Positions 9,884-19,899 of a stretch of 37,220 nucleotides of DNA are shown one piece after another. The notes below the pieces were generated by a model. The model searched no databases, was not told the origin of the DNA, and saw only the letters and a list, made by a program, of their open reading frames with translations. The position numbers and the translations under genes were made by a program. The number at the start of each line of letters is the position of its first letter. Within the stretch, counting starts at the first letter, position 1. The stretch is from Gnetum montanum (taxonomy: Eukaryota > Streptophyta > Gnetopsida > Gnetales > Gnetaceae), in assembly GCA_015680685.1 (NCBI GenBank), contig MNCI01027290.1, positions 14,177-51,396 on the forward strand, given 5' to 3'.

Positions 9884-10260
9884 TGTAAATAATGTAGAAA
9901 ATTGATCAAAGTAAAACATGTCCTTACTTGGAAAAATTATTATGTCCAAATATATTCTCTCATATATTCATGTTTATTACTCTTTCTTAATGGCTCGTAG
10001 TAAGGATTATTATCTTAATATTGATAAAATTATCAAAAATTACATATGGATTAATAATGGAATTAATAATGTAATTTCTTGTGTTAATTGGAAATTCTAT
10101 TCAGGATCTCCTTTTCTGAAAGCCATATGGAGAAAGTGGTAGAATTTAAAACCTCTTTTTAAATGGATGCCAAAAAAGATTCATTTAATTATGCTTCATT
10201 TTCATTTACTTTGTTAATTACTTGCCTTTGATTCAACCTTCAAAATTTTCGTACATCCTT
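9884..10260 (+). pseudogene. LINE (L1-like) fragment after the RT core
   Basis: The 9918-10142 reading holds SLLGKIIMSKYILSYIHVYY and then IDKIIKNYIWINN, CVNWKFYS. This matches the segment behind the RT core in plant L1-like LINEs, where 'L-x-G-R-x-x-L-I-x-x-V-L-x-x-I-P-x-Y' precedes 'I-x-x-x-x-x-F-x-W'. The RT catalytic domain is absent upstream because the copia 3' LTR ends there. It is on the plus strand, opposite to the other LINE piece, so it is probably a separate copy. The homology fades by about 10260. Confidence 0.7.
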
Positions 10261-10306
10261 TAGCTAAGAATAAGAAGGGGGTGTATGGAGGTTACAAGCA
10301 ATGGGC

Positions 10307-10334
10307 TTTTTTTTTTTTGGGGGGGGGGGGGGGG
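10307..10334 (+). repeat. Homopolymer pair T12 then G16
   Basis: Twelve T are followed directly by sixteen G, then a G-rich GGAGG stretch to about 10380. This could be a true microsatellite or a sequencing/assembly artefact. Length is likely unreliable. Confidence 0.8.
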
Positions 10335-10949
10335 AGGTGTTGTGTAGGGGTTGCGAGGTGCAGAGGAGGAGGGTGGGAGGATGTTGAAACTCAAAATAAT
10401 TATAACATGGATACACCCCAAGATAAATAGTCCAAATACAAATTTATAAATCAACATTATCCACCAAAAAATTCATTACTTGGAACTTCTCAATCAAGAG
10501 TCTTACCACTAGTATAACAACTAATTATCTATAAAATCTTATAAATAACTAATAGAAATGCTATGAAACCCTCAAGATCTAGATTTAACCTTAGTTTACT
10601 AATTCAACAGGAAGCTATAAAATAGATATAAATTATTAATTAGAAGCAAAAATAGAGTAGACTAATGCAATGTAGCAAAATTTTAGATTACTCGCGTATA
10701 TAATTAAATGAAATTTGAATAGAGAAAAACCAAGATTTTTGTAGCTATAAAAATGTAGATGTTAAAAATTTCACTGGTTGCATCATAATATAGTATGATT
10801 AATTATTCAAGATTCACTTGAAGCTGTAGCTAAAAAAATACATCTTTGAGAATATGATTTTTGACACCTAAAGAGAGGTCATAGTTATGCTCATACTACT
10901 AGAAAATAATAGTACATTGAAGCTTCCAAATAGAGGAGAGAACAAGGAA
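10335..10949. other. Unassigned AT-rich spacer
   Basis: No open frame of note and no recognised repeat boundary. By position it may be 3' untranslated sequence of the minus-strand LINE, whose zinc-binding region ends near 10950, but I see no poly(A) end or other proof. Confidence 0.4.
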
Positions 10950-12817
10950 TCGAGGACAATTCAAAATCCAAAGAAATGAGGTAGACAAAGTAGGCTGATC
11001 ATCAAGAATGACTTCATTGATATTTTATTAAAAGTTGTTATAAATTTTCGATGTACATTTCCAAGAATTTTGAGCAACAAGACACTCAAAAAAACATGAG
11101 AAAATAAGTTTTGAGTTTCACAAAGAGGATATTGAGGAGAAACATTTTTCATATGTTTAAGATGAGCATTGATAGGAATACCTTGATGAATAAGACACCA
11201 TTAAAAATACAAATTTTAGAAAATGTATGAGCTCCTCAAATATCTTTTATTTTCCTCATCCAAAAGCACAATGATAATTGCATTTTCTAGGCCTTATTGA
11301 ATTTATTATAAATAAATTCATTCTTTGTAATAATCTCATAATCAACTTTCAAATTAAAAGGTAAACCATATCTATCATCCTTCTAAAAATATTTGGAAAA
11401 TCCTGATGCAAATTGTTATTAACTTTAAGTAAAATCTCAATATTAGAAATTAATTTTTGAAAAAAAAAATTTCCTCTTTCTATTCAAACCATAGAAGCTA
11501 CAGGCTTCATTCCTAGTAATTCATCTATCATGCATACATAATTAAGAAATTGGAGTGATACCAAATTTACTCTAAGTGGTACATAATTAAAATGCATTAG
11601 TAGCCCAAGATCCTTCATTAAAAGGAAGCCACCATGAGCTAATTTTCTTAAGCATATCTTCTAAAACTATTATATGATTATAATTCCAATATTTACTAAG
11701 CTTGCACAATTTCTTTCAAATTTGTTTAAGAATTGAAGAACTAGGAATATAAGTGGCCTAAAGAAAAAGAAGATAGTGAAGCAAGTTATTAGAAGGTCAA
11801 TTTTTATTATTCTTAGGTTATCCTTGCATAAGTATATTTCTTAAAAGAAGCATCCAAATGTCATCTTTATTAATGCACTTTACAATCCATTTTTCTACAA
11901 GAGAAATACTCTAGTTATAATAATTAATGAGGCTAAGTCCTCCATCTTTCTTATTGCTAGTACAAATATCGTAAGAAATTCTAGAAAAACATTTTTCTCT
12001 ATTACTTAGTAGACTAAAGAAACTAATGGATAATATGATCAATTCTATTATAAAATGTTTTAGGAGCCCAAAAAATGGAGTAATAAGCTTGAGTTGATTC
12101 TGTCTTTGCTTAATAACTCCAACTTTGCTAGTAAGGATAAGCTTTTTTTCTTTCCTTTTATCAAGCTTCTTTTCAATTTTATCAATCACATAATTCCAAA
12201 AAATAGTAAGATTAGGCTTAAAAGAAAAAATTATTCCTAAAATTTTAAAAATAGAATCTTTTTTGAAGATTTTTCAAGGCTAGAGAGTAACTTGCTTATT
12301 AATATTATCATTACAACAAATAACAGATCTTTGTCAATTGATCCGAGAGTGAGATAACATGCAATAATCCTTCACTCTAGCTAAAAGAGTTATGATACGT
12401 TGTAGAGAATTGTTGATCATAAAAATAGAATCATATGCAAAGTGCATGTTAAGTAATTATATACATTAATCATCAATAAAATAAGGTAGAGGAAAATCTT
12501 GATAGATTGAACATTAAAGAGAAAAGTAGGAACTTTATCCAAAACTAGTAGCAACATGAACATTAGCATCAGTAAGCAAGGTATAGACAATTCGAATAAA
12601 ATAATCACCAAATCCCAATTTATGGAGATGAGAAATAATGAAATTCCATTTAATCCTATCATAAGCTTTGGCATAATCTAACTTAATAAAAGTAATGTCT
12701 TGGTTAGTATCAAAAGTCCACTACATTCCCTCCCTAGCTACAATAACCTTATTTAAGATATATCTACCTTTCACAAAATAAGTCTACTTAGGTTTAATGA
12801 TATATCCAATAACCTTA
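10950..12817 (-). pseudogene. LINE (L1-like) reverse transcriptase to zinc-binding C terminus, truncated
   Basis: Reading from 12817 downwards: a FVKGRYILNKVIVAREGM block, then LDYAKAYDRIKWNFII, LHKLGFGDYF, and MHFAYDSIFMI, where plant L1 has 'F-A-D-D'; the first catalytic Asp of that pair is Tyr. Next come KILGIIFS, WNYVIDKIEKKLDKRK and GGLSLINYYN. The C-terminal zf-RVT-like segment is at 11152-10961 (HLKHMKNVSPQYPLCET, then LFSHVFLS). Stops and frameshifts are frequent. The upstream endonuclease and RT start are missing because gypsy copy 1 begins at 12818, which implies that gypsy inserted into this LINE. Confidence 0.88.
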
Positions 12818-12844
12818 TGATGAATCGTGTTTTACTCAAGCTCT

Positions 12845-12929
12845 GATATCAGAGCAGCTGTGATATCAGGTACATGATATCGGGTACACAATATCATGAC
12901 CCAAGATGCAATATTAGGCATGCGATATC
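12845..12929 (+). repeat. Gypsy copy 1 U3 dyad array
   Basis: Six hexamers start at 12845, 12862, 12876, 12890 (AATATC), 12910 (AATATT) and 12924, steps 17, 14, 14, 20, 14. The first sits in a perfect 16-bp palindrome, GCTCTGATATCAGAGC. Several repeat units contain GTAC between the dyads (GATATCAGGTACAT, GATATCGGGTACAC). Confidence 0.9.
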
Positions 12930-12947
12930 ATAGGATACTCCTGGGCC

Positions 12948-12955
12948 TATAAATA
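12948..12955 (+). promoter_or_regulatory. TATA box of gypsy copy 1 LTR
   Basis: TATAAATA starts 24 bp after the start of the last dyad (12924). The downstream CTTGGGCACATGATTCAA is shared with the LTR at 27920-28822 (CTTGGGCACACGATCCAA), so the initiation region is also conserved. Confidence 0.8.
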
Positions 12956-13687
12956 CAACCCTTGGGCACATGATTCAAGGGCATTTTTTGCAGTCAAGTA
13001 GCGAAATTCCTGCAGTTTATTCATTTGAGAGTTAGAATATTTTCCAAGTGTCTGCAGCAGGAGGTCTAAGTGTAATTGGATCTTTATTCAAGCATTAATG
13101 TACCTGAACACACCATTGTGTTGGCAATAAAGATGAGCTCTTTGATTCACCTTGCAGCACTTTAGACTTTCTTTCTTTATGCATTTATATATTGTGATTT
13201 CATGCAGTTCACATTCAATGTTATTCACTCAACAATTAATTTTGATTAATTCAACAACTAATTAATATACACGAGCATGACCCCTTCGAACATACGTATG
13301 ACACTTGGTAGCTCAGAAACAGTCAACGTTTGACAACCCAATAATGTTTACATGAAGTTCAAGATGTGTCTAGGAAGTGGGGAAAATTACTTGTGTTAGG
13401 CTAGATTGGATAATAGTTTACTCAGCACTTAATTACTGTTACTTTTATTCTTATTTTAGGCAATCAAACTGATAAAACACAAAATAATAAAAATCTTATG
13501 CCTCAGTCACACTTAACCATACACTTGCATTTCACAAGTGAGATAGGAAAGACAATGAATGGACAACATGAACTCACCATTTAACTCTAGCATAATTGGT
13601 AATTAAAGTCTATGGAATTTAATCGGATTACATGTGAATGCCTATGATTCATATGGTTGGGCATACGGATACCTCACCACTCATCAT

Positions 13688-13705
13688 TGGTGCCATTGTC
13701 GGGGA
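13688..13705 (+). other. Primer binding site, gypsy copy 1
   Basis: TGGTGCCATTGTCGGGGA lies one base after the LTR. It is a near match to the TGGCGCCGTTGCCGGGGA primer site used by many Tat/Athila-type plant gypsy elements. The three differences are transitions of the kind expected from decay. Confidence 0.9.
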
Positions 13706-13852
13706 CTTTAGTTCTACGTGCGCTATCTAAACTTAGTGAAACTTAGTAACCTTGTTGTTCAAATCCTAAGAGTCAAATCTTACAAAACAAAATCATTATT
13801 ACAACTAAATTAAATCTTAACTGCACACTACATATAGATTCATTAACATAAA

Positions 13853-16390
13853 ATGTCTTCTTCTCATAGAAGTCTCTCTCTGCCCAAGGCAGACTAGGTG
13901 CCTCAGCAATACCAGGTGGTATATGCTCATCCCGATGAGTATGTACCAAACTTCACCTTCATCTTACATTAAGATGAAATGCTGCGGTGGCGTGACAAGG
14001 AAGGCAACATTTTGTTGCCACCAGATCGATCTGTTCCAGCTATGCTCCAGATAATTCTTGCATGACATGGGCTTCAACATCTTCACGAGGAGTATGAGAT
14101 GCAAGATCCCAATTCAAGGGATTATCATCCCATTGAAGCACAAAGGTTAAGGGATTGTTAGCTGGAGCACCAACACAAGCTTGTGAAGGGCAAGGGGTTG
14201 AACACCTTTCCACCTCTACTTGGCCCATTAGATGGAGGAAAACACTTCTCTCGGAGCTTTTTCTTTGGTGATACTCCTCCCTTTAACTTTGGTCAAGGGG
14301 CCCTCAACTAGAACATGCAATCCATAATTCATAATCTAGGTTCTAGTCAGAACAGATCCAATGACAAAAATGGATCTGGAGGAGCAAGTCATGATAAGGG
14401 GGAAAATGGAGGCCACGATTGTGATCATGGTCATGATCATCAAAGAAAGGATTATAGGTGTCAACATGATGCAAGTTTTTCTTTCTCTTCCCCTTCATTG
14501 TATTCTTCTTCTTCATCTGGCTTAGATCGTGGTTGCAAAGGCCATCTTCATGATGAAGGTGATCGACAAGACCAAAACAATAGAAGGGATCATCAGGATA
14601 GTCACAATTGAAGGCATGGATAATTAAGAGAGACCCACCGCCATGAAAGAATGGTTAGTAGAGAACATCATAGGAACCATCACCACAGCCTTGATGAACC
14701 TCTACTTGTCACTTGAAGCATGTTACGCATTGTAGACGCCGTGAAGATTTCAACAAGGCATGTAAAGGATAGTAGAATAAAGAGGTTGGACATGAACAAC
14801 ATCTCTCAGTTTGAGGGGGGCTACGATGCTAATTTGCAAAATCATCTCCAAGCCTTCTAGGATGCATGTGCCTTGTAGAATATTGAGAACAATTTGCAAA
14901 AGTTAAAATTATTTACAAGAACACTCATTAAGGAAGCAGAAAATTGGTACCAATCCTTAGAGCCAGAATCAATCTGGCGATGGAGTATGATAGAATTTTT
15001 TAATGAAAAATATCAAACATACTCTTGAGTATCCAATCTAAGGAAGAAAATCCAAGGGTGAAAACAAGAAAACCATAAGCCCTTGGATGCGGCTATTAGT
15101 TGATACTACTCTCTATTGCATAAGTATCCCAGCTATGGATACTTTCAGCTTGATCAAATTTTCCATATCACAGATAGGTTGTGGTCTAAAATAAGGAAAA
15201 CCCTTAGTGTCTATGCTCAAGGGAGATTAACAAAGTTAAGCACCCATCAGATCCAAAAGTTAATTGAGCAGGTAGCTGAGGAGGAGGGAGAATTGAGAAA
15301 GCAAGAAAGTGTATAGGAATACAATAGGGATCCTTCTATCCACAAAAGGGGGGTTCGATTTTGTGATAGTGAGGATGAATTAACCAGAGATCAAGTGGCT
15401 AATCAAAAAACCTTACCACTCTAGAAGTTGCAATTTGAAATCATGGCTAAGGTACCATTTATGGGACTCCATGGATAATAAGTTTTAAGTTGTTTTAAAA
15501 ATTTTTGAAGAGTCCAAGGAGCAAAGTGATGAGCATGAGCACTGGAGATGTAAGAAAGCTAAACATGCCATATCCAAGGGTAAGGGTAAGATGGTTGCGA
15601 TAGAGATAGTTGCAGATAGTGAATCAAATGATGATGGTAGGTGTAACGTCTGCCAGTATGAACATCCCAAGGGATGTTGTCCAATTGTGTCACACTTGTA
15701 GGAATTTGGGGTGTATGCCTTACATCCATGACTTGCACAAAGGCAAACACAAAAAATATTGCCTTATCCATACGGCAACTCTTGACAGTTCCACCACCCA
15801 TAGTAGTACTATCCAAGTGGAACTCCATCACAACCTTATGGGTTGTACTAGTAGTGGTAGCAATCATAGTCATGGGCATTGGCACCTCCAAGATAGCAAT
15901 ACCCCTACTGACAACCAAATTCCTATTGTTATTATGTTTCGCAACCTTCATCTCCATGGGACTTCTGTAGTCATGTTGTCACTTACCAACCTCACCACTA
16001 CCCTCCTGAAGTATACCAACCACCATATCCAAGGGATGTCACCTACTATCCTCATGCTCCTCTTATTTCTGCACCTACTCCTTCACCTCCTGCACAACTA
16101 CCACCTACTCTATCCATGCAGGGTGAATTCCCTACCCATCCATAGCAAAGAAATGCTACAAGGATGGTTAATCTACAACTAGTTAATCAACCAAATGGAT
16201 TAGAACCATGATCAAAGGAAAGGCCCTTCTTCTGACCTTGCAATCCACCAAAGCCCTCTGACACATCAGTGGTTGGTATCCCTGCTCCTCTACCTTTCCT
16301 TACCTCACCTTTATTTGAGTCCCCTTCAAATCAAAATCCCTCTCAAATACATACTGAAATGTGGACCCATACTATATCTAATTGGATTTG
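13853..16390 (+). pseudogene. gag: Gypsy copy 1 Gag, broken
   Basis: ATG at 13853 opens MSSSHRSLSLPKAD, soon broken by TAG. Recognisable order: LRWRDKEGNIL (13981 on), LGPLDGGKHFSRSFFFGDTP (14220), a Gly/His/Asp-rich stretch (14315-14611), the retrotransposon Gag core AENWYQSLEPESIWRWSMIE (14938-14997) with FFNEKYQ, then LLHKYPSYGYFQLDQIF and IQKLIEQVAEEEGEL. A Cys-His motif CNVCQYEHPKGCCP (15642-15683) follows, spaced CX2CX3HX3C rather than the usual CX2CX4HX4C. The last part, to about 16390, is Pro/Tyr-rich. It is homologous to the Gag of copies 2 and 3. Confidence 0.85.
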
Positions 16391-16853
16391 AGCTAGTAAC
16401 CTGCCCAAGAAGTTAGCTGATCCTAGGAGTCCCTTGATATATTTGCAAATTATTGGGAATGAGCCTTGTAAAGCTCTTCTTAACTCTGGTTCCAGTGTTA
16501 ATCTGATCTCACATGAGATGTACACTATGTGGAACCTTCCTCTCTTGAAGAAGAGCAACATCAGGCTAGATTTGGCAAACCAGTCCATCACTATTCCATT
16601 GGTACTAGTAGAGGACATCATAACCACTGTTTGTGGATGGTCATATCCTACTGACTTTCTAGTAATTAAGGTAGAGAACTTCAAGGGGGACTTTCCAATT
16701 ATTATGGGAAGGACATGGTTAAGCACTATTGATGCCAAAATGGGCATTAGAGATCTTTCCTTAGAGATATCTAAGGAAAATGAATTTGGAAAGATCAAGA
16801 AGAAGATGGTTCTATGTATTATGTATAGAAATTCAAGGTGCCATTGTATGTAG
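16391..16853 (+). pseudogene. Gypsy copy 1 aspartic protease, active-site Asp changed
   Basis: The protease domain reads LADPRSPLIYLQIIGNEPCK, ALLNSGSSVNLISHEMY, then IPLVLVEDIITTVCGWSYPT, DFLVIKVENFKGDFPIIMGR and TWLSTIDAKMGI. This is a retropepsin-like fold of the Tat/Athila type. The active site should be 'LLDSG/LLDLG'; here it is LLNSG, Asp to Asn, a G-to-A change. Copies 2 and 3 keep Asp (DSG and DLG). It would have processed the polyprotein. The 16434-16853 stretch is uninterrupted, unusually clean for this element. Confidence 0.88.
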
Positions 16854-17389
16854 AAGTTATGGTCAGTGAAGCGAACATCTATCTCTGCATGCAAGTAGTG
16901 TGCACCAGAAGCTGAAATCCAAATATGTCTATATGCAACAGCCATAAAACAAGAAGGCATCCAATGGCTGATAGTTGATTCTAGCAGCAGTACATTGTGC
17001 ATGGAACCTACATGTGAATATGTTGCAAGTATGAATGAACTTGAGCAAGTTCATCACCAGCTCTTCAAGGGAGTAAATGATATCAATTGAGAAGAGTTGG
17101 AGATTCTTGACAATTTCAAATAGGAACCCCTTGAATTAAAGGCATTACCAACTGGAATGGAGTATGTATTCTTAAAAAATGGAAGGTCGATCATTATTAA
17201 TGCTAAGCTTACTATAGGACAAAAGAAGATGTTGATGAATGTTGTGGAAAAATGGTCAACAAACTTTGCCTGATCATATTCTAAGCTCACAAGAATAGAT
17301 CTGAGAATATGCCAGCACTGGATATACATTGATCCCACCATCAAACCAAAATAATAGCTGCAGTAGTGTTTGAATCCCAAATTAAGGCA
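16854..17389 (+). pseudogene. Gypsy copy 1 linker between protease and RT
   Basis: Decayed coding sequence homologous to copy 3, for example ELKALPTGMEYVFLKNGRSI (near 17130) and IINAKLTIGQKKMLMNVVEK, which in Tat/Athila-type polyproteins sits just before the RT fingers. The equivalent point in copy 3 (GAGTTGGAGATTCTTGAC here, 17092 on) is where a solo LTR is inserted. Confidence 0.7.
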
Positions 17390-18190
17390 AATTGTTAAAG
17401 AGGAGATCAAGCAACTCCTCAAGGCAAGATTCATCTACCCTGTTGTAGATAGTGAGTGGGTTAGTCCACTCATGATGGGTGTGCATCGACTTTCAACTGC
17501 TTAATATGGCAACTTTCAAAGATCATTTTCTATTGCCTTTTGTCGACCAAGTGTTGGACACCATTTCTAGGCACAACTATTACAACTTTCTAGATGGTTA
17601 TAGTGGCTATAACCAAATCTAGATCACACTAGAGGACTAGGCGAAGATGACTTTCACAAGTCCTTGGTGGACTTTTGCTTATCGTCAAATGCCATTTGGT
17701 CTATGTAATGCCCTAGCTACATTTCAATGACTAGTCCTTCGCATTTTTCAACAATAAATTGGTAGCGGGGTAGAAGTCTTCATGGATGACTTTTCTACCT
17801 ACAGAGCTATGTCCGAGTAAGCCCTAGACCATCTTGAGTAGGTGTTGAGGAGATGTGTCAAAATAAGCCTCTAGCTCAATTGGTAAAAGAGCCATCTTAT
17901 GGTCCATGAAGGCATAGTCTTTGGGCACTGTATCTCAAAAGTAGGAATCAAGGTGGACCCTGAAAAGATAAGGCTCATCCAACGAATAACCTGTCAACCA
18001 TAAATAGTTAAAGAAGTGCAGTCATTCCTTGGTCATATTGGCTACTACCAGCACTTCATTGAGGACTTTTCCAAAATTACCAAGCCATTGGTTGAATTAG
18101 CAAACAATGATGCATCATTCATCTAGACCCCTGCATGTAAAGCAACATTTCAACAACTGAAGTAAAAGCTTATTAAAACCCCAATTGTAC
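17390..18190 (+). pseudogene. Gypsy copy 1 reverse transcriptase, broken
   Basis: RT blocks in order: EEIKQLLKARFIYPVVDSEW, VSPL, VCIDFQLLNMATFKDHFLLP (17480 on), FVDQVLDTI, YYNFLDGYSGYNQ, MTFTSPWWTFAYRQMPFGLC, and the catalytic VFMDDF (17776-17793) with both Asp kept. Compared with copy 3 it lacks about ten residues ('VPKKxxxWR') between VSPL and VCIDF. Stops are common, for example TAG at 17638 in a Gln position of 'LEDQAK'. The connection ends SFLGHIGYYQHFIEDFSKIT and KPLVELA. Confidence 0.9.
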
Positions 18191-18640
18191 AAGCACCTGA
18201 TTGGTCTAGGCTATTTCATGTGATGACTAGTGTATCAAATTATGCTTTAGGGGCAGTGCTTATGCAACTAGATGATCAAAAATGTTCATATCACATTCAC
18301 TACACAAGTTGGAGTATTGCAGACACACAGCTAAACTACACCACTATAGTCCAAGAGTTGATGGTAGTGGTGTTTGCCTTAGAAACGTTTCAACCACTAT
18401 GTGCTTGGTTACAAAGTGTTCGCACACATAGATCATAGTGCCATTTGGTTTTTAATGAATAAACCAACAGTGAACCCCCATGTCATACGATGGCTCATGA
18501 TTTTGCAAGAGTTTGATATCATAATGGTAGATCAAAAGGGTGTAGAAACTATGATCACTGGCCACTTGTCACAACTAAGATGGGATGGCAAGGAGAAAGA
18601 AAGCCCCTTATCTGATCAATTTCCTAACAAATTTCTCCTT
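18191..18640 (+). pseudogene. Gypsy copy 1 RNase H, broken
   Basis: Reads APDWSRLFHVMTSVSNYALG AVLMQ, where the first catalytic Asp of the usual 'M-C-D-A-S-D-Y' is lost (TSVSNY), then YTTIVQELMVVVFALE with the catalytic Glu of 'KEL' kept. After a frame change it continues HIDHSAIWFLMNKPTVNP and IRWLMILQEFDIIM. It would have removed RNA from the RNA-DNA hybrid. Confidence 0.87.
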
Positions 18641-19860
18641 CTAGGGGCTATTAATGCACAAATTCCTAATGAACCAAGATGGTATGACATCATTCTCACT
18701 TATCTACTCAAGCAAGAATTGTCGCAAAGGTTAGACACCCAGAAGAAACAACAATTTCTTCACTAGGTTAAGCATTTCATGGAAATAAATGGGAATCTTT
18801 ATAAAGTATGTTTCAACAGCCTTGTACACTGGTGTGTCCTTGATACAAATCAATTGTGTGTTCTCTAGGATTCTTGTTAAGGCCCTTGTGGGGGCCATTA
18901 TGCTAGGAGACACATGGCCATAAAAATCCTCATGGTAGGATATTACTAGCCAACAATCTTCAAGGATGCACACCAATTCGTCTATGCTTGTGATCATTGT
19001 CAAAGGGATGGTGGAATGAAAACTTGAGTGGAGACGCCACAATAATGGATTCAACCTCTTGAGCCATTCAATATTTGGGGCATTGACTTTATGGATCCCA
19101 TCGCACCTTTGTCAAATAAAAAGATGTATATAATAGTCGTGATTGACTATTGCACTAAGTGAGCAGAAGTAGCAGTCATCACTGACTGTACATCCACTAC
19201 TATTGCTTGGTTTGTACAAAAGAATATCATAAATAGGTTTGGTATGCCTCATGCGTTAATTTTTAACCATGAAACTCATTTCACAGGTGCCACTTTTTGA
19301 AAACTTATGCAGCGCTTGGGGGTTGAGCACAAACTCACAACACCTTATCACCCCCAAGCCAATGGTCAAGCTAAGGTTACCAATCAAGAGATTACAAAAA
19401 TTCTAGTGTGCACTATTAGCAAATACCAAAGGGACTAGAGCACCAAATTACATGATGCTCTTTAGGCTTATTGCTCCACTTGGAAGCTTTCCATAGGTTA
19501 TTCTCGCTATGAGCTCATGTATGGAAAACTACCAATATTGCCCATCCAATCCAAGCTCCGTACACTTTCTACAGCCTATGACCTTGACATGGATCTAAGT
19601 CTAGAACAAAAGGAAAGATTAATGAACCTAAACCTACTAGATGAAAATCGATTAATGGCCCTATCATTCAACGAAATGCATAAGGCATTCAACAAAAAAT
19701 GCCATGACCTCAAAATAAGAAAAGTCAAGTTTCAACCAAGGGACAAGGTTCTCTACTAGAATTCTACACACGTACCTTAATGAACCAAATTTCAAACGTT
19801 GTGGAAAGGACCTTACATTATTGTAAGTCTTTATTTTTGGTTTTTGCTTAATGGACAAGG
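18641..19860 (+). pseudogene. Gypsy copy 1 integrase, two catalytic residues lost
   Basis: The zinc domain is visible near 18880-19010 (GGHYARRHMAIKILMVGYY, DAHQFVYACDHCQRDGG). The core begins WGIDFMDPIAPLSNKKMY with the first Asp (about 19080). The second Asp of 'LISDxGTHF' is Asn (LIFNHETHF, 19265) and the catalytic Glu of 'NGQAEVTN' is Lys (NGQAKVTN, AAG at 19373). The C-terminal part includes GYSRYELMYGKLPILP and the GPY-type block KFQTLWKGPYIIV (about 19785-19823). Stops at Trp positions occur at 19160 and 19757. It is inactive. Confidence 0.9.
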
Positions 19861-19899
19861 ATGAGGCTATCCAAGATTGGTTGCTAGTCTAGATTCTAT

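Larger units (their letters stand above)
12818..13686 (+). mobile_element. Gypsy copy 1, 5' LTR (869 bp)
   Basis: Starts TGATGA and ends TCATCA, a perfect 6-bp terminal inverted repeat, and is followed after one base by the PBS. U3 holds six GATATC-type dyads (12845-12929), R begins after the TATA box at 12948, and the U5 end CTTAACCATACACTT (13516 on) to ACTCATCA matches the LTR at 27920-28822. The left flank is LINE sequence. No matching 3' LTR was found in the window. Confidence 0.88.

Noticed and set aside
15610-16182. 190-codon open frame overlapping the end of copy 1 Gag
   Set aside because: It is a shadow frame. The Gag frame has the Cys-His motif and Pro/Tyr-rich tail shared with copies 2 and 3, and the shadow has no independent motif.
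16343-17002. 219-codon minus-strand open frame, the longest in the window
   Set aside because: It is antisense to the copy 1 protease, whose domain is recognised on the plus strand with homologues in copies 2 and 3.
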